This document shows positions 19,013-27,855 of a DNA stretch of 64,000 bases, one piece after another. This DNA is from Saprospiraceae bacterium. Lineage in GTDB: Bacteria > Bacteroidota > Bacteroidia > Chitinophagales > Saprospiraceae. A program made the translations under genes and the position numbers. Location: NCBI GenBank assembly GCA_019638455.1, contig JAHBTU010000002.1, positions 344,501 through 408,500 on the forward strand, in the 5' to 3' direction. The notes beneath the pieces are model-generated. The model was not told the DNA's origin. It saw nothing but the letters and a program-made list of their open reading frames with translations, and ran no database searches. Position 1 is the stretch's first letter. The number at the start of each line of letters is the position of its first letter.

Positions 19013-19020
19013 TACCTTTG
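19013..19020 (+). promoter_or_regulatory. -7 box TACCTTTG before the HD/Pycsar-type gene
   Basis: TACCTTTG fits TAnnTTTG and lies 116 bp before the ATG at 19137. It suggests transcription separate from the large WD40 gene. No -33 box. Confidence 0.35.
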
Positions 19021-19136
19021 CCGCCCAACATATACTTCACGCCGTCAGATTTTCAGCATGATTGAAGTCGCTGCCCATTAAAATCAAGGGGAGTAGTCGG
19101 GGCCATCTGGAAAATCTTGGCGAATCATGGTGTAAA

Positions 19137-20381
19137 ATGAACATGACGTCTCAAGAACAGCTCCTACACGAAACGGAGCAGTACATTCAGGATTATTTCG
19201 CCAAACACATCTCGCCGGAGCATGTATTCCACGACCTTGAACATACGGCGCAGACTGTCGCGGCGGCGCGTGTCATCGGCGAGGGATTTAAGATAAGCGA
19301 ACAGGAAATGTTGCTGTTGCTGCTGGCGACGTGGTTTCACGACACCGGCTACTCAGAAGGCCCCAAAGACCATGAAGAGCGCAGCTGCCACAATGCCGAC
19401 CATTTTTTGCGCGGCAAAATTTCCGATGCCGAGCTAGCCATCGTGATGGGACTCATCAGGGCCACCAAAGTGCCGCAGAAGCCGCAAACGCTCTTGGAGC
19501 AAATCATCTGCGATGCCGACCTGAGCCATCTCGGCATGGAAACATACTGGGACCGCACCGGAAAATTTCGTCAAGAGCTCATCCTCGCTCGCAAAACCGT
19601 GATGAGCGAACAAGATTGGCTGGACTTTGAAATCAATTTCATGCTCAATCACAGCTACCACACCACCGTGGCGGACGAACTGTTCAACAAGCGCAAAGCC
19701 AAGCACATCAAACAACTTATCAAACAAAAACGGCGGCTCAATCCCAATGCCACCACCCTGGAGGAACTCGCCTTGCTCGACGACAAAGACAAGGAAACCG
19801 AAATCTCCAAAATTCTCAAAGAAAGCGAAAAAGAGCTAAAACACGCCCGCATGGGCCGTGGCGTGGAGACCATGTATCGAACCACCTACCGCACCCATAC
19901 CAACCTGAGCGCGATGGCCGATAGCAAGGCCAACCTGATGCTGTCGGTGAACGCGGTCGTCATCTCCATTTTGGTCAGCAGCCTCATTCCGCGTCTGATG
20001 GAGTCCGGGACACTCGACCTCCGGCTCGCCATTCCAACCAGCCTGCTCACGTTGACTTGCTTGGGTTCCATGATTTTTGCAACACTAGCCACACGCCCCA
20101 AAGTAACAGAGGGAACGGTGACGCGAGAATCCATAAGGCAGCGCAAGGCCAACTTGCTCTTTTTTGGAAATTTCTACAATATGCCACTTGAGGATTTTCA
20201 GTGGGGGGTCAACGAAATGCTCAAAGACTCTGATTTTCTCTACAGCTCCATGAGCCGCGACCTCTACTATTTGGGAATCGTACTGGCGCAGAAGTACCGT
20301 TATTTGAGCATCTGCTACAACATTTTCATGTACGGTCTCATTATCTCGGTGGCAGCGTTCGCTATCGCATTTGTCGTTTAA
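19137..20381 (+). CDS. HD phosphohydrolase fused to a Pycsar-effector-type transmembrane domain
   Basis: 414 residues from ATG 19137 (a TTG at 19062 is possible but non-conserved). Residues 1-200 are an HD domain: H32 in FHDLEHT, H68-D69 in TWFHDTGYSEG, a histidine-rich DHEERSCHNADHF, and CDADLSHLG with D126/D128. This set is complete for a metal-dependent phosphohydrolase. Residues about 240-414 match the PycTM (formerly DUF5706) family: MYRTTYRTHTNLSAMADSKA and NLMLSVNAVVISILVSSLIP, with a membrane pair near 270-320 and a last span at 390-410. PycTM proteins are membrane-damaging effectors of cyclic-pyrimidine antiphage defence. No cyclase gene is next to it, so whether it acts in defence or as a nucleotide phosphatase is open. 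Confidence 0.88.
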   Translation: MNMTSQEQLLHETEQYIQDYFAKHISPEHVFHDLEHTAQTVAAARVIGEGFKISEQEMLLLLLATWFHDTGYSEGPKDHEERSCHNADHFLRGKISDAELAIVMGLIRATKVPQKPQTLLEQIICDADLSHLGMETYWDRTGKFRQELILARKTVMSEQDWLDFEINFMLNHSYHTTVADELFNKRKAKHIKQLIKQKRRLNPNATTLEELALLDDKDKETEISKILKESEKELKHARMGRGVETMYRTTYRTHTNLSAMADSKANLMLSVNAVVISILVSSLIPRLMESGTLDLRLAIPTSLLTLTCLGSMIFATLATRPKVTEGTVTRESIRQRKANLLFFGNFYNMPLEDFQWGVNEMLKDSDFLYSSMSRDLYYLGIVLAQKYRYLSICYNIFMYGLIISVAAFAIAFVV

Positions 20382-20416
20382 ATACTCGTTGTTCCCTGTC
20401 CGGCCATTGGGGCGGA

Positions 20417-20545
20417 GTTGTTTATTGTTTGTTGTTCCTCATAGTGTTAGCGATTGTTTTTTAAAAAATTCGTTTCAAGTTTTTTCAGAGACAATGCAAC
20501 CAACATCGAGTAAAAACGAACAACGAACGACAAGAACAAACAACT
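20417..20545. repeat. Imperfect inverted repeat upstream of the glycosyltransferase
   Basis: GTTGTTTATTGTTTGTTGTTC (from 20417) is matched in inverse by GAACAACGAACGACAAGAACAAACAAC ending at 20545. The arms are AC/GT-rich and imperfect. It fills most of the gap before 20550. Confidence 0.45.
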
Positions 20546-20549
20546 AAAA

Positions 20550-21278
20550 ATGTCCGCACTCGTCATTATACCCACCTACAACGAACGCGAAAATGCTGAA
20601 GCCATCATCCGGGCAGTATTTGATTTGCCCGAATCGTTCCATGTCCTCATAGTGGACGACGGCTCGCCCGACGGCACGGCCCAAATTGTGCGCGACCTGC
20701 AAGCCGCGTTTAAAGAGCGCCTGCACTTGCTCGAGCGCCGCGGCAAGCTCGGCCTCGGCACGGCTTACATCACAGGTTTCCGTTGGGGATTGGAGCGCGG
20801 CTATGAGTATTTTTTTGAGATGGATGCGGATTTCTCACACAGCCCAGCTGACTTGTTGCGCTTGCTGGCCAAAATCCGCGACGAGGGTGCCGACGTAGCC
20901 ATCGGCTCGCGTTATTGTGCTGGCGGCAAGGTGCAGAATTGGCCCAAAGACCGCATCTTTCTTTCCTACGGCGCTTCGCTCTACACCCGCTGCATTCTCT
21001 GGATGCCCGTGTCGGACCCGACTGCCGGCTTCATCTGTTATCGGCGCGAAGTGTTGGAGACGATGGATTTGGATAAAATTCGCTTCATCGGCTACGCCTT
21101 CCAAATTGAGATGAAATACGCGGCTTATTCGCTGGGCTTCAAAGTGAAGGAGGTGCCTATCACTTTTAAAGACCGGGAGAAAGGACAGTCGAAGATGTCG
21201 CTTCACATCATTCGAGAAGCCATATTGGGCGTGATGCGGATAAGATGGAGGGGAATGTTTGGCGGGTACGGAAAATGA
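20550..21278 (+). CDS. Polyprenol-phosphate mannose synthase-like glycosyltransferase (GT2)
   Basis: 242 residues. A GT-A fold of the DPM1 type: VIIPTYNERENAEAII at the N-terminus, VDDGSPDGT at about 35-43, EMDADFSHSP with the metal-binding DAD, GSRYCAGG, and SDPTAGFICYRRE. The C-terminus FKDREKGQSKMS is also diagnostic. It transfers a sugar, usually mannose, from a nucleotide donor to a polyprenyl phosphate on the inner face of the membrane. No C-terminal membrane helices are attached, as in the soluble catalytic DPM1 form. The sugar and acceptor cannot be fixed from sequence. Confidence 0.92.
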   Translation: MSALVIIPTYNERENAEAIIRAVFDLPESFHVLIVDDGSPDGTAQIVRDLQAAFKERLHLLERRGKLGLGTAYITGFRWGLERGYEYFFEMDADFSHSPADLLRLLAKIRDEGADVAIGSRYCAGGKVQNWPKDRIFLSYGASLYTRCILWMPVSDPTAGFICYRREVLETMDLDKIRFIGYAFQIEMKYAAYSLGFKVKEVPITFKDREKGQSKMSLHIIREAILGVMRIRWRGMFGGYGK

Positions 21279-21282
21279 CCTT

Positions 21283-22392
21283 TTACCTTTTCAATACTTC
21301 CACATCGAATCCTAATGCCCTCAATTTGTCCTCGCTCAATTCATCAAGGCTCTTGATTTCTAGGACCTTCCCTTCTTTGTTTTTAAAGGTAAGAATCACT
21401 TCTTCACGCGCTTCGGCGTTTTGCCGGGCGAGCTCAGCGTATGCGGCAAGGTCACTTGCTTGGCGGATAGCGGTGTTGAGTTGTTCGAGCGCAGCATGTT
21501 CCTTCATTTGAGCCTCGTGGAGGCGTTGCTGCATCTCGGTGGTGCGGATGATGTTGTCGCTGAGCGTTTTCTTTAGGTCCTCCACCTGGGCTTTGGCAGA
21601 AGCAAGCTCCTGTTCGCGGGCTTTTTTCTCTTCTTCGGCTCGCAGGGCTTCCATGCGGGCGCGTTCGGCTCTTTCTCGGCGGGCAATTTCCTCATTGTTG
21701 AGGAGGTCGTTGCAGTTGTGCAGAGAGAGAAGCTTTTCCAAACTCACCAAGTCCACAGAGACCACATAATCCAATTTGAATTGGTCGCTGCTGCTGAATA
21801 CTTCTCCGCCGACGCTAAACACCACGCCGCTGACGTCCGAATTGCCGGCCACCTTTTGAAAGGCACGGGTGTAAACGGTCGTCAGTTTGGCCGAACGGAT
21901 GTAATAAGTTTTTTGCCGGGTTTCAGGCGCCACGTTGGTGGCTGCGCGGCATATTTCCAGATAAGGAATATAGTCTTCTGGCAAAAAGGCATAGCCCACG
22001 TCAGTCAGGATAATTTCATAGACATTGTCCTTTTCTACTTTTGTGGAAGCAATGCTGTAAGAGCCATTCATTTTGAATCTTGAATCTATTTTGGCGCTGT
22101 ATATCACATCCGAAGTGGAGGTGGTGACGATGGGAGGACGGTCTTGCCGCACAAATCTGGTCAACACAGTTGTTTTGTTGCCGTCTATAAGCACCATAGT
22201 GCCAGCCAATTGGTCAATCTTGTGCACGAATCCCGACAGCCCTTTGATAAAAGTTCGCTGTTTGTAGGTGTCGGGCAGATCAAAGCCGAGGCTGACAGGA
22301 GTGAGTTTTATTTTTCTGGAAGGTTGGGCGGGCAATTGGAACAAACCCAACAGGAGGGGTATGGCGATGCAGAGGCGAAGCAGTTGATTCAT
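21283..22392 (-). CDS. Exported protein with C-terminal coiled coil, unknown function
   Basis: 369 residues. A signal peptide ends near LFQLPAQ. Residues about 25-225 are strand-rich with no recognised family. Residues about 230-340 are a long charged coiled coil rich in Glu, Ala and Arg (EIARRERAERARMEALRAEE and onwards). The last 25 residues (IKSLDELSEDKLRALGFDVE) look like a short docking helix pair. It is convergent with the glycosyltransferase, the stop codons being 4 bp apart. It resembles periplasmic Bacteroidota proteins with OmpA- or Tol-like coiled tails, but I do not assign a role. Confidence 0.75.
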   Translation of the reverse strand: MNQLLRLCIAIPLLLGLFQLPAQPSRKIKLTPVSLGFDLPDTYKQRTFIKGLSGFVHKIDQLAGTMVLIDGNKTTVLTRFVRQDRPPIVTTSTSDVIYSAKIDSRFKMNGSYSIASTKVEKDNVYEIILTDVGYAFLPEDYIPYLEICRAATNVAPETRQKTYYIRSAKLTTVYTRAFQKVAGNSDVSGVVFSVGGEVFSSSDQFKLDYVVSVDLVSLEKLLSLHNCNDLLNNEEIARRERAERARMEALRAEEEKKAREQELASAKAQVEDLKKTLSDNIIRTTEMQQRLHEAQMKEHAALEQLNTAIRQASDLAAYAELARQNAEAREEVILTFKNKEGKVLEIKSLDELSEDKLRALGFDVEVLKR

Positions 22393-22479
22393 CGTTGAAC
22401 AATAAACTTTGAGTGCCCAGAACGCAAAACTTGCTCCATAATTTCATCCAAATTGATAAGCATTTCTAAAATATCCGAC

Positions 22480-23013
22480 ATGGACATCTTGCTCGACGCA
22501 CAAACACTGGTTCCATCAAAGCACCTATCCGATTTGCTTTTGCTTGGCGACCCACGCCTCTACGAACGCTGCGAACCCATCTTGGAAACCGAATTGACAC
22601 TCTTGCCCCAAATCGCTGCTGACCTGCGCCAGGTAATGATGGAGGTGCGAGCAAAATACCACTTCGGGCGAGGCATCGCCGCGCCGCAATTGGGTTACAT
22701 GAAGAGGGTGATTTACTTGGATACAGACAGGCCTCGGCTGCTCATCAACCCATCTATCACCGACCGCAGTGCGGAGGTGTTCGAACTTTGGGACGACTGT
22801 ATGTGCTTTCCTCACCTGCTCGTGCGCGTGCAACGCCACCAATGCATCACGGTGACGTATTTTGACGAGCATTGGGAGCGTCGGTCGTGGAATGTGAAAA
22901 ATGATTTGTCAGAACTCATTCAGCATGAGTGCGACCATTTGGAGGGAATACTATGCACAATGAGGGCAGTAAATGAAAAAGCATTCAAGTGGAGAGCACA
23001 AGCTGATGTGTGA
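22480..23013 (+). CDS. def: Peptide deformylase, divergent motif 2
   Basis: 177 residues from ATG 22480; a TTG at 22453 would add nine residues. Motif 1 is GRGIAAPQ at 63-70 (usual GxGLAAPQ). Motif 2 is WDDCMCF with the metal Cys107, where the usual form is EGCLS. Motif 3 is H149-E-C-D-H153-LEG. All metal ligands and the catalytic Gln and Glu are therefore present. Peptide deformylase removes the formyl group from new proteins. The EGCLS to DDCMC change suggests either a divergent or a specialised copy; the essential copy may be elsewhere in the genome. Confidence 0.85.
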   Translation: MDILLDAQTLVPSKHLSDLLLLGDPRLYERCEPILETELTLLPQIAADLRQVMMEVRAKYHFGRGIAAPQLGYMKRVIYLDTDRPRLLINPSITDRSAEVFELWDDCMCFPHLLVRVQRHQCITVTYFDEHWERRSWNVKNDLSELIQHECDHLEGILCTMRAVNEKAFKWRAQADV

Positions 23014-23070
23014 GTTGTTATGCGCTCCCCCACAATGCGCCAAATTGCCAACGAGACTGGCTAATCACAT

Positions 23071-23186
23071 TACTGGACATTATTTTTGTGCGGCAAAGAC
23101 GCAAAGGCACAAAATGCGGCAACCCAACGAGTATTTTGCTTTGCGTCTTTGTGACTTCGTGGCAAATTTGAAAATATCCAGTAGTG
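23071..23186. repeat. Palindromic intergenic element (rRNA-type REP-like hairpin)
   Basis: An imperfect palindrome of about 115 bp. Outer arms are TACTGGACAT and ATATCCAGTAGT; inner arms contain GCAAAGACGCAAAGGCACAAA and TTTGCTTTGCGTCTTTGTGA. It could form a long stem. It fills most of the gap between def and the next gene, which are convergent. Elements with this CTTTGCGTCTTTG core are common in Bacteroidota genomes. Confidence 0.7.
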
Positions 23187-23244
23187 TGGGGCAAAATATA
23201 AAACACTCGGCGCAAACAAAAGGGCTTTGGATGGTGCAACATGG

Positions 23245-24399
23245 CTAACGGCCAAAGAATCCCATCATTTTCAGTAATTCAGGAGGAATGTCGTCAAAAG
23301 TGTCTTCTTCTATATGATGCGTTTTGACAAATTGCTTCAACCCCTTCACGGTTTGTATTCCCTCTATCGTGTTCCGCACCATCTTCGCATATCTTTTTTG
23401 TTCTCGCACATGTTGCTCTATTCGGTAGTCCATGATGTAGGGGTCTGGATGATAGAGCATGGCGAACATATTTCCATTCATATCGGGCGAACACATTTCC
23501 AGCTCCATCTCCAATTCCTGCACTTGACGTTTTAATACATCATTGAAGTATTTGAGTTGACTTTCATTGAAGTCTGCGAATACATTGTTTCGTTCATTCA
23601 ACAGGGTCATTTGCAGTTCAAGTAGTTTAAGGTGGTCGTTTGCTTCGTAGGCGACGGTGATTTGTTTCATGATTTCGGTTTTTTCAAGGCGTTTTTGTTC
23701 GTCGGGTTCTTTGTCGGGGTGGAAGTGTCGAATCAAGTCCACATAAATCTGTTTGGCGGTTTTGGCCACAGCCTCTTCTGCGGCTTTGCGCTTGGCCTCG
23801 GCGGCCAATTCGCTGTTAGTTTTTTTGCGCTGGTTGCGACGCGCTTTTCGCGCTCTTTCCTCGGCTTCAAATTCGGCCTGACGCGCCTCTATTTTCTCTT
23901 TTATTTTGGCAGGGTCATCAAAATCGCTGCCCTCAAAGTTGGTACCAAACATCTGATTGAAAAAATGCGAGGCCATGTCCTTCATTTCTTCATTCTCCAT
24001 TTCCATTGCCTCGTCCCAAGATTCCTCATCGGGATTGTATTTTTCGTATAGTGCTTTTAACGTCTCGTCGTCATGGTGGAAATGAGTTTGCAGCAGGCGC
24101 TCGATTTCTTGCGATATAATGGAGCAGAACTTTTCATATTGTTTCTCGGTCAACGAGGGGAGATGAGGATTGCCATCAAGCGCCAACACCAGCTCGCGAA
24201 GGGTGGCAATAGCCTCTTTTTCGGCTGGAGTGACGCGCTTTTCCCCAGTTTGTCGCAGTTTGAGGTCTTGTTCCTTTGTTATCTCAATTTCGTTGCGCAA
24301 TTGCTCTATACGGCGCACATAGTTGTTGAAGCGTTTTTGCTCCTTGCTAAGCGGCTGGGGAGCTTGGGGGTTTGTGTTGATTTGCAATTGTTTGGACAT
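23245..24399 (-). CDS. J-domain-like charged protein
   Basis: 384 residues from ATG 24399 (MSKQLQINTN). The protein is highly charged and helical, with coiled-coil stretches at about 10-50 and 165-215. A J-like segment spans about 215-265: KQIYVDLIRHFHPDKEPDEQ with the HPD tripeptide that J-proteins use to stimulate Hsp70 ATPase, then EKTEIMKQITVAYEANDHLK. The J segment is internal, unlike classical DnaJ. It is probably a cytoplasmic co-chaperone-like protein; its partner is unknown. Confidence 0.75.
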   Translation of the reverse strand: MSKQLQINTNPQAPQPLSKEQKRFNNYVRRIEQLRNEIEITKEQDLKLRQTGEKRVTPAEKEAIATLRELVLALDGNPHLPSLTEKQYEKFCSIISQEIERLLQTHFHHDDETLKALYEKYNPDEESWDEAMEMENEEMKDMASHFFNQMFGTNFEGSDFDDPAKIKEKIEARQAEFEAEERARKARRNQRKKTNSELAAEAKRKAAEEAVAKTAKQIYVDLIRHFHPDKEPDEQKRLEKTEIMKQITVAYEANDHLKLLELQMTLLNERNNVFADFNESQLKYFNDVLKRQVQELEMELEMCSPDMNGNMFAMLYHPDPYIMDYRIEQHVREQKRYAKMVRNTIEGIQTVKGLKQFVKTHHIEEDTFDDIPPELLKMMGFFGR

Positions 24400-24478
24400 G
24401 GAACACGAATTTTCTTGGACAAAGGTACAAGTGGTATTCCTGCTCCATTTCAAAGGGGGAATTAATTTTTACCCTCTT

Positions 24479-24593
24479 TATACTTCGCGCCGCCAAGTTT
24501 GGGCATGGCAAAAAGCGTAATCTGTTCGTAATCTGTTCAAAATCAGGGAGAGCGATCATGAGTATCTGACAAATCCTGGAGAATCAAGGTATA
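24479..24593 (+). repeat. Dispersed repeat family B, copy 2
   Basis: Starts TATACTTCGCGCCGCCAAGT and ends GAATCAAGGTATA. A short internal duplication of AATCTGTTC makes it slightly longer than copy 1. Confidence 0.88.
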
Positions 24594-24626
24594 GTCCCAG
24601 TCTGTTCATGTCCCCTAATCTTGTGT

Positions 24627-25115
24627 TCACGGGTTCATTTCTCCTGTGCGTTCCATTATCGTTGTCTCGTCGCCGCTGGGCGTGTGACGCACCAAGTGCC
24701 ACTGATTGGCATGGAGACGAGTCCAAGTCATGGGTTCCAGACCGGGAGTCGTGGGGTCGAGTCGGACATCTTTCTCTCCAATCCATGTGACCACCCACTG
24801 GCGATGTTGGCCGTAGTAGAAGCGCCCGTTGTGCCAAGTGAGCAACAACGACATCATGTCGCCGTTGCCCTCCATGCGAATAATTTCCAGTGTTTGGTTG
24901 TTGTGAAATTGGAACGACTGTCGGACGGCCCGCCCCGCTTCTTCTCCTTTCCAAACACCTGCCAACCAAGTCATTTTCGACAAATCAGAGCGCTCGTATC
25001 GAGCGGCAGGGGTGTATTCTGGCAACGCAATAATGTCCGTGAGATTTTCGGGCAACGTGTTGCGGCAGGCTGCGGTCAGCAAGAACAAAGAGAAGAAGAG
25101 TAGGGAGCGTAGCAT
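24627..25115 (-). CDS. DUF6265-family lipoprotein
   Basis: 162 residues. MLRSLLFFSLFLLTAAC is a lipoprotein signal with Cys17. The mature part has MTWLAGVWKGEEAG, then RQSFQFHNNQTLEIIRMEG, and ends GDETTIMERTGE. This is the lipocalin-like pattern of DUF6265 (start W-L-x-G-x-W). Function is unknown for the family; the fold suggests binding of a small lipophilic ligand in the periplasm. Confidence 0.75.
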   Translation of the reverse strand: MLRSLLFFSLFLLTAACRNTLPENLTDIIALPEYTPAARYERSDLSKMTWLAGVWKGEEAGRAVRQSFQFHNNQTLEIIRMEGNGDMMSLLLTWHNGRFYYGQHRQWVVTWIGEKDVRLDPTTPGLEPMTWTRLHANQWHLVRHTPSGDETTIMERTGEMNP

Positions 25116-25271
25116 AGCAGAAAGATTTTGACTATAGTGGTTTTATAGGTTGGGGCAATTCCGTTGCCAAGCGCACAAGTATTTTGTTTTCAATTGTTTG
25201 CAAATAATAGTATAGCGCAAATATGCTCGAAAGCGGACAGGGGCGTTCGATTTCGGACATATCGCATATGT

Positions 25272-27698
25272 TTATTCCGAACGGAGTGAGCGCACGGGAT
25301 TGGCCAACGCTGCTCGCACGCTTTGAAAACCTGCTGTTAGCAGTGCGACCAATACTGCGGCGAACCCTGCTACCGCAAACATCCATCCCTCAATATGAAT
25401 GCGATAGGCAAAATCCTGTAGCCACTGCTCCATCAAAAAATAGGTGAGGGGAAAAGCGATGACAAACGATGCCACCACAAGTTTCAGGTAGTCGCGTGTC
25501 AACAAAGAAGTGATGCTTGCAACGTTGGCGCCAAGAACTTTGCGAATACCGATTTCCTTCACACGCTGCTCAGCGGTGAAAGTGACTAACCCGAGCAAGC
25601 CCAAGCAAGCGATAAATACGGCCAATCCAGCACCCAAGCCTGTCAGGCGGCTGAATCGCGTCTCTGACCGATACACTTGGGCAAACTGTTCGTCGGCCCA
25701 TTTGTACTCGAAGGGTTTGTCGGTGACAACCGATTTCCACGCAGTCGCTGCCTCGCTCAGGGTGTGGGAGAGATTTTTGGTATCTACTTTTAGGCTGATG
25801 CTGTTGGCAAAATTGCTCGCCCGCACGCAAACGGGTTCTATCTTGTGGTGCAGCGAGTTAAAGTGAAAATCTTTAAGCACGCCTACGACGGTACCGTATT
25901 CTTGCTGCCATGCGATGGTTATTTGCTGCCCAACGGCGTTTTCGCCCCATCCGATGCGACGGGCGAGTGTCTCGTTGATTAGATACTCGGAGCCGCGCCG
26001 GATGCCATCGTGGGAAAAACCGCTTCCGGCCACGAGTTCCATACCATACAAGTTTACAAATTGGTCGTCGGCAGCAAGGCAAGGAATAGCGATGTGCTCC
26101 ATTTTCCCGTCTTGTATGTAGCGCACTCCGCTTTGGATGAATCCGTTACCCATTACTTGGTCCGAAATGGTGATTCCATTGACACCGGATACCTTTTCTA
26201 ATTTTTCTTTTAGCACTTGCCCTTTCATCATATTCGACATGCCGAGGTCGAGCGTCACGATTTGCTCATTGGAGTATCCAAGGTCGGCATTCTGTAAAAA
26301 CTGCATTTGGCGGTAACATACGACCGTAGCGGCTATTAACGCGACTGCGGTAGCGAACTGTCCTGTCACCAGAATGGGTATGAGCCGATGCTTGCTTTTC
26401 AAGGTCAGTTTTTGACCGCGCAAAACATGGGCAGGCCCCGTTTTTCCAATAAAAAATGCAGGGTAAGCACCAGCCAACACGCCTATCATCAATATGCCCG
26501 TAATACCCATTATGAGAAAAGCGGGGTTGCTTAGGTGTTCCAATGCGGTAATTGGATAGTCAATATGCTGCAAAAAGGGTCGTGCAAAAACTATCAGCCC
26601 CGCAGCCAGTAGCAACGCCAACCCCGTAGTAAGCACCGACTCCACTAAGAATTGTGATACTACTGCTCGCCGACTGGCGCCAATTACTTTCCGAACGGCA
26701 ATTTCTTTGGCCCTCCGCCCTACCAAAATAGTGGATAGATTGGAATAGTTCACCGCCGCAATGAGCAGCACAAACAGACCAATGAATCCGAATATGCGCA
26801 AGTAATGCTGGTCGAACGAGGCAAAGTTGCTTGTCGGGTCGGTCGAGATACCTTTAGAGCCGAGGTGGATATCGAGCAGCGGCTGCAACTGATGCGCTAC
26901 TTGCTCGAAACCCTGCATTCGTGAGCGCAACGCCAAAGGAATTTGTTGTTCCAATTCAGCGCGGTCGGTCTGTTCGGAACGGAGCAAGAGGTAGGTCATG
27001 GTGGCCAATACATGCCAGTCGCGCACCAGTTCAGGGTTCCAAAAGGCCCAATATGGTTTCTTAGTGCCTGAAAGCAACGCATCGAATTGCAAATGCGATT
27101 GGGTAGGCACATTTTCCAGTACGGCGCTAACGGTAAAATACTCGGTCGTATCCTCTTGAGAATATGGGGATACATAGGTTTTGGAGAGCGTTTTCCCTAA
27201 CGCTTCTGCGGTTTGGAAAATGTTTTCAGCGGTTTTGCGTGTCAGCACGATACCTTGAGGTTGGCTCAATGCCGTGGCTGGTTCGCCTTGCAAAAATTTG
27301 AAATCGAATAGTTGGAAAAATGTGCTGTCGGTCGCAAATACTTGTCGAATGGTCGCTCGATGCTCGTCATTTTGAAGAATGAAATCTTGGTCAATGGGCA
27401 CCACTCGGCAAAAGGCTTCTATCTCTTTTCCAAATGTTTCGGCCAAAAAAGGTCCCATCGGATAAGAAGAGTATGGCATAGTGCTCTCACTTGCCCCGGG
27501 GTATTTCATCGTCGTGTTGAGGCGGCTAATACGCTCCGACTTTGCGTGAAATCGGTCATAGGCTTTTTCGTGTCGTATAAATAGACCAATCAGCACACAA
27601 ACGGCAATGCCCGTTGACAACCCCAATAGGTTGATACTCGCCACGAAGCGACGTTTCAGCAAGTTTTTGAGGGCAAGTACGAGATAGTTGTGCAGCAT
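25272..27698 (-). CDS. ABC transporter permease, MacB/FtsX type (duplicated halves)
   Basis: 808 residues. Residues 1-45 carry the first helix after LVLALKNLLKRRFVASINLLGL, followed by a MacB periplasmic-core domain to about 270. Three FtsX helices lie at about 290-420, with a conserved RRAKEIAVRKVIGASRRAVVSQ loop. A second periplasmic core follows, and a second FtsX bundle at about 680-800 with EQRVKEIGIRKVLGANVASI. This double layout is the usual Bacteroidota form. No ATPase gene is adjacent, so it must use one encoded elsewhere. Such permeases move lipoproteins, peptides or drugs across the envelope. Palindromes lie just upstream. Confidence 0.92.
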   Translation of the reverse strand: MLHNYLVLALKNLLKRRFVASINLLGLSTGIAVCVLIGLFIRHEKAYDRFHAKSERISRLNTTMKYPGASESTMPYSSYPMGPFLAETFGKEIEAFCRVVPIDQDFILQNDEHRATIRQVFATDSTFFQLFDFKFLQGEPATALSQPQGIVLTRKTAENIFQTAEALGKTLSKTYVSPYSQEDTTEYFTVSAVLENVPTQSHLQFDALLSGTKKPYWAFWNPELVRDWHVLATMTYLLLRSEQTDRAELEQQIPLALRSRMQGFEQVAHQLQPLLDIHLGSKGISTDPTSNFASFDQHYLRIFGFIGLFVLLIAAVNYSNLSTILVGRRAKEIAVRKVIGASRRAVVSQFLVESVLTTGLALLLAAGLIVFARPFLQHIDYPITALEHLSNPAFLIMGITGILMIGVLAGAYPAFFIGKTGPAHVLRGQKLTLKSKHRLIPILVTGQFATAVALIAATVVCYRQMQFLQNADLGYSNEQIVTLDLGMSNMMKGQVLKEKLEKVSGVNGITISDQVMGNGFIQSGVRYIQDGKMEHIAIPCLAADDQFVNLYGMELVAGSGFSHDGIRRGSEYLINETLARRIGWGENAVGQQITIAWQQEYGTVVGVLKDFHFNSLHHKIEPVCVRASNFANSISLKVDTKNLSHTLSEAATAWKSVVTDKPFEYKWADEQFAQVYRSETRFSRLTGLGAGLAVFIACLGLLGLVTFTAEQRVKEIGIRKVLGANVASITSLLTRDYLKLVVASFVIAFPLTYFLMEQWLQDFAYRIHIEGWMFAVAGFAAVLVALLTAGFQSVRAALANPVRSLRSE

Positions 27699-27767
27699 GG
27701 GTATCGTCTTGGTTGGTAAAGTCCAGTACTGTGTTTCATACCTCGTGCCGAAATGCTTGTGAATTGA

Positions 27768-27820
27768 TTGTCAGTTTTTTAACTGACAAAACCAGGCAAT
27801 TGCGTGTCCGAAAGCGGACA
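27768..27820. promoter_or_regulatory. Two perfect dyads upstream of the FtsX-type permease gene
   Basis: The first is TTGTCAGTT-TTTT-AACTGACAA (27768-27789), a perfect 9-bp dyad. The second is TGTCCG-AAAG-CGGACA (27805-27820), a perfect 6-bp dyad. The second half, CGAAAGCGGACA, is repeated at about 25228-25239 just past the 3' end of the gene. They could be operators or small hairpins; the evidence is only symmetry and position. Confidence 0.4.
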
Positions 27821-27855
27821 AGCGTGTGCGAGAATGTACGCTATATTTCAAGGAG

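Noticed and set aside
18972..20550. A full Pycsar defence operon
   Set aside because: The genes on both sides are a WD40/TPR protein and a glycosyltransferase; no pyrimidine cyclase is present, so only the effector-type domain is claimed.
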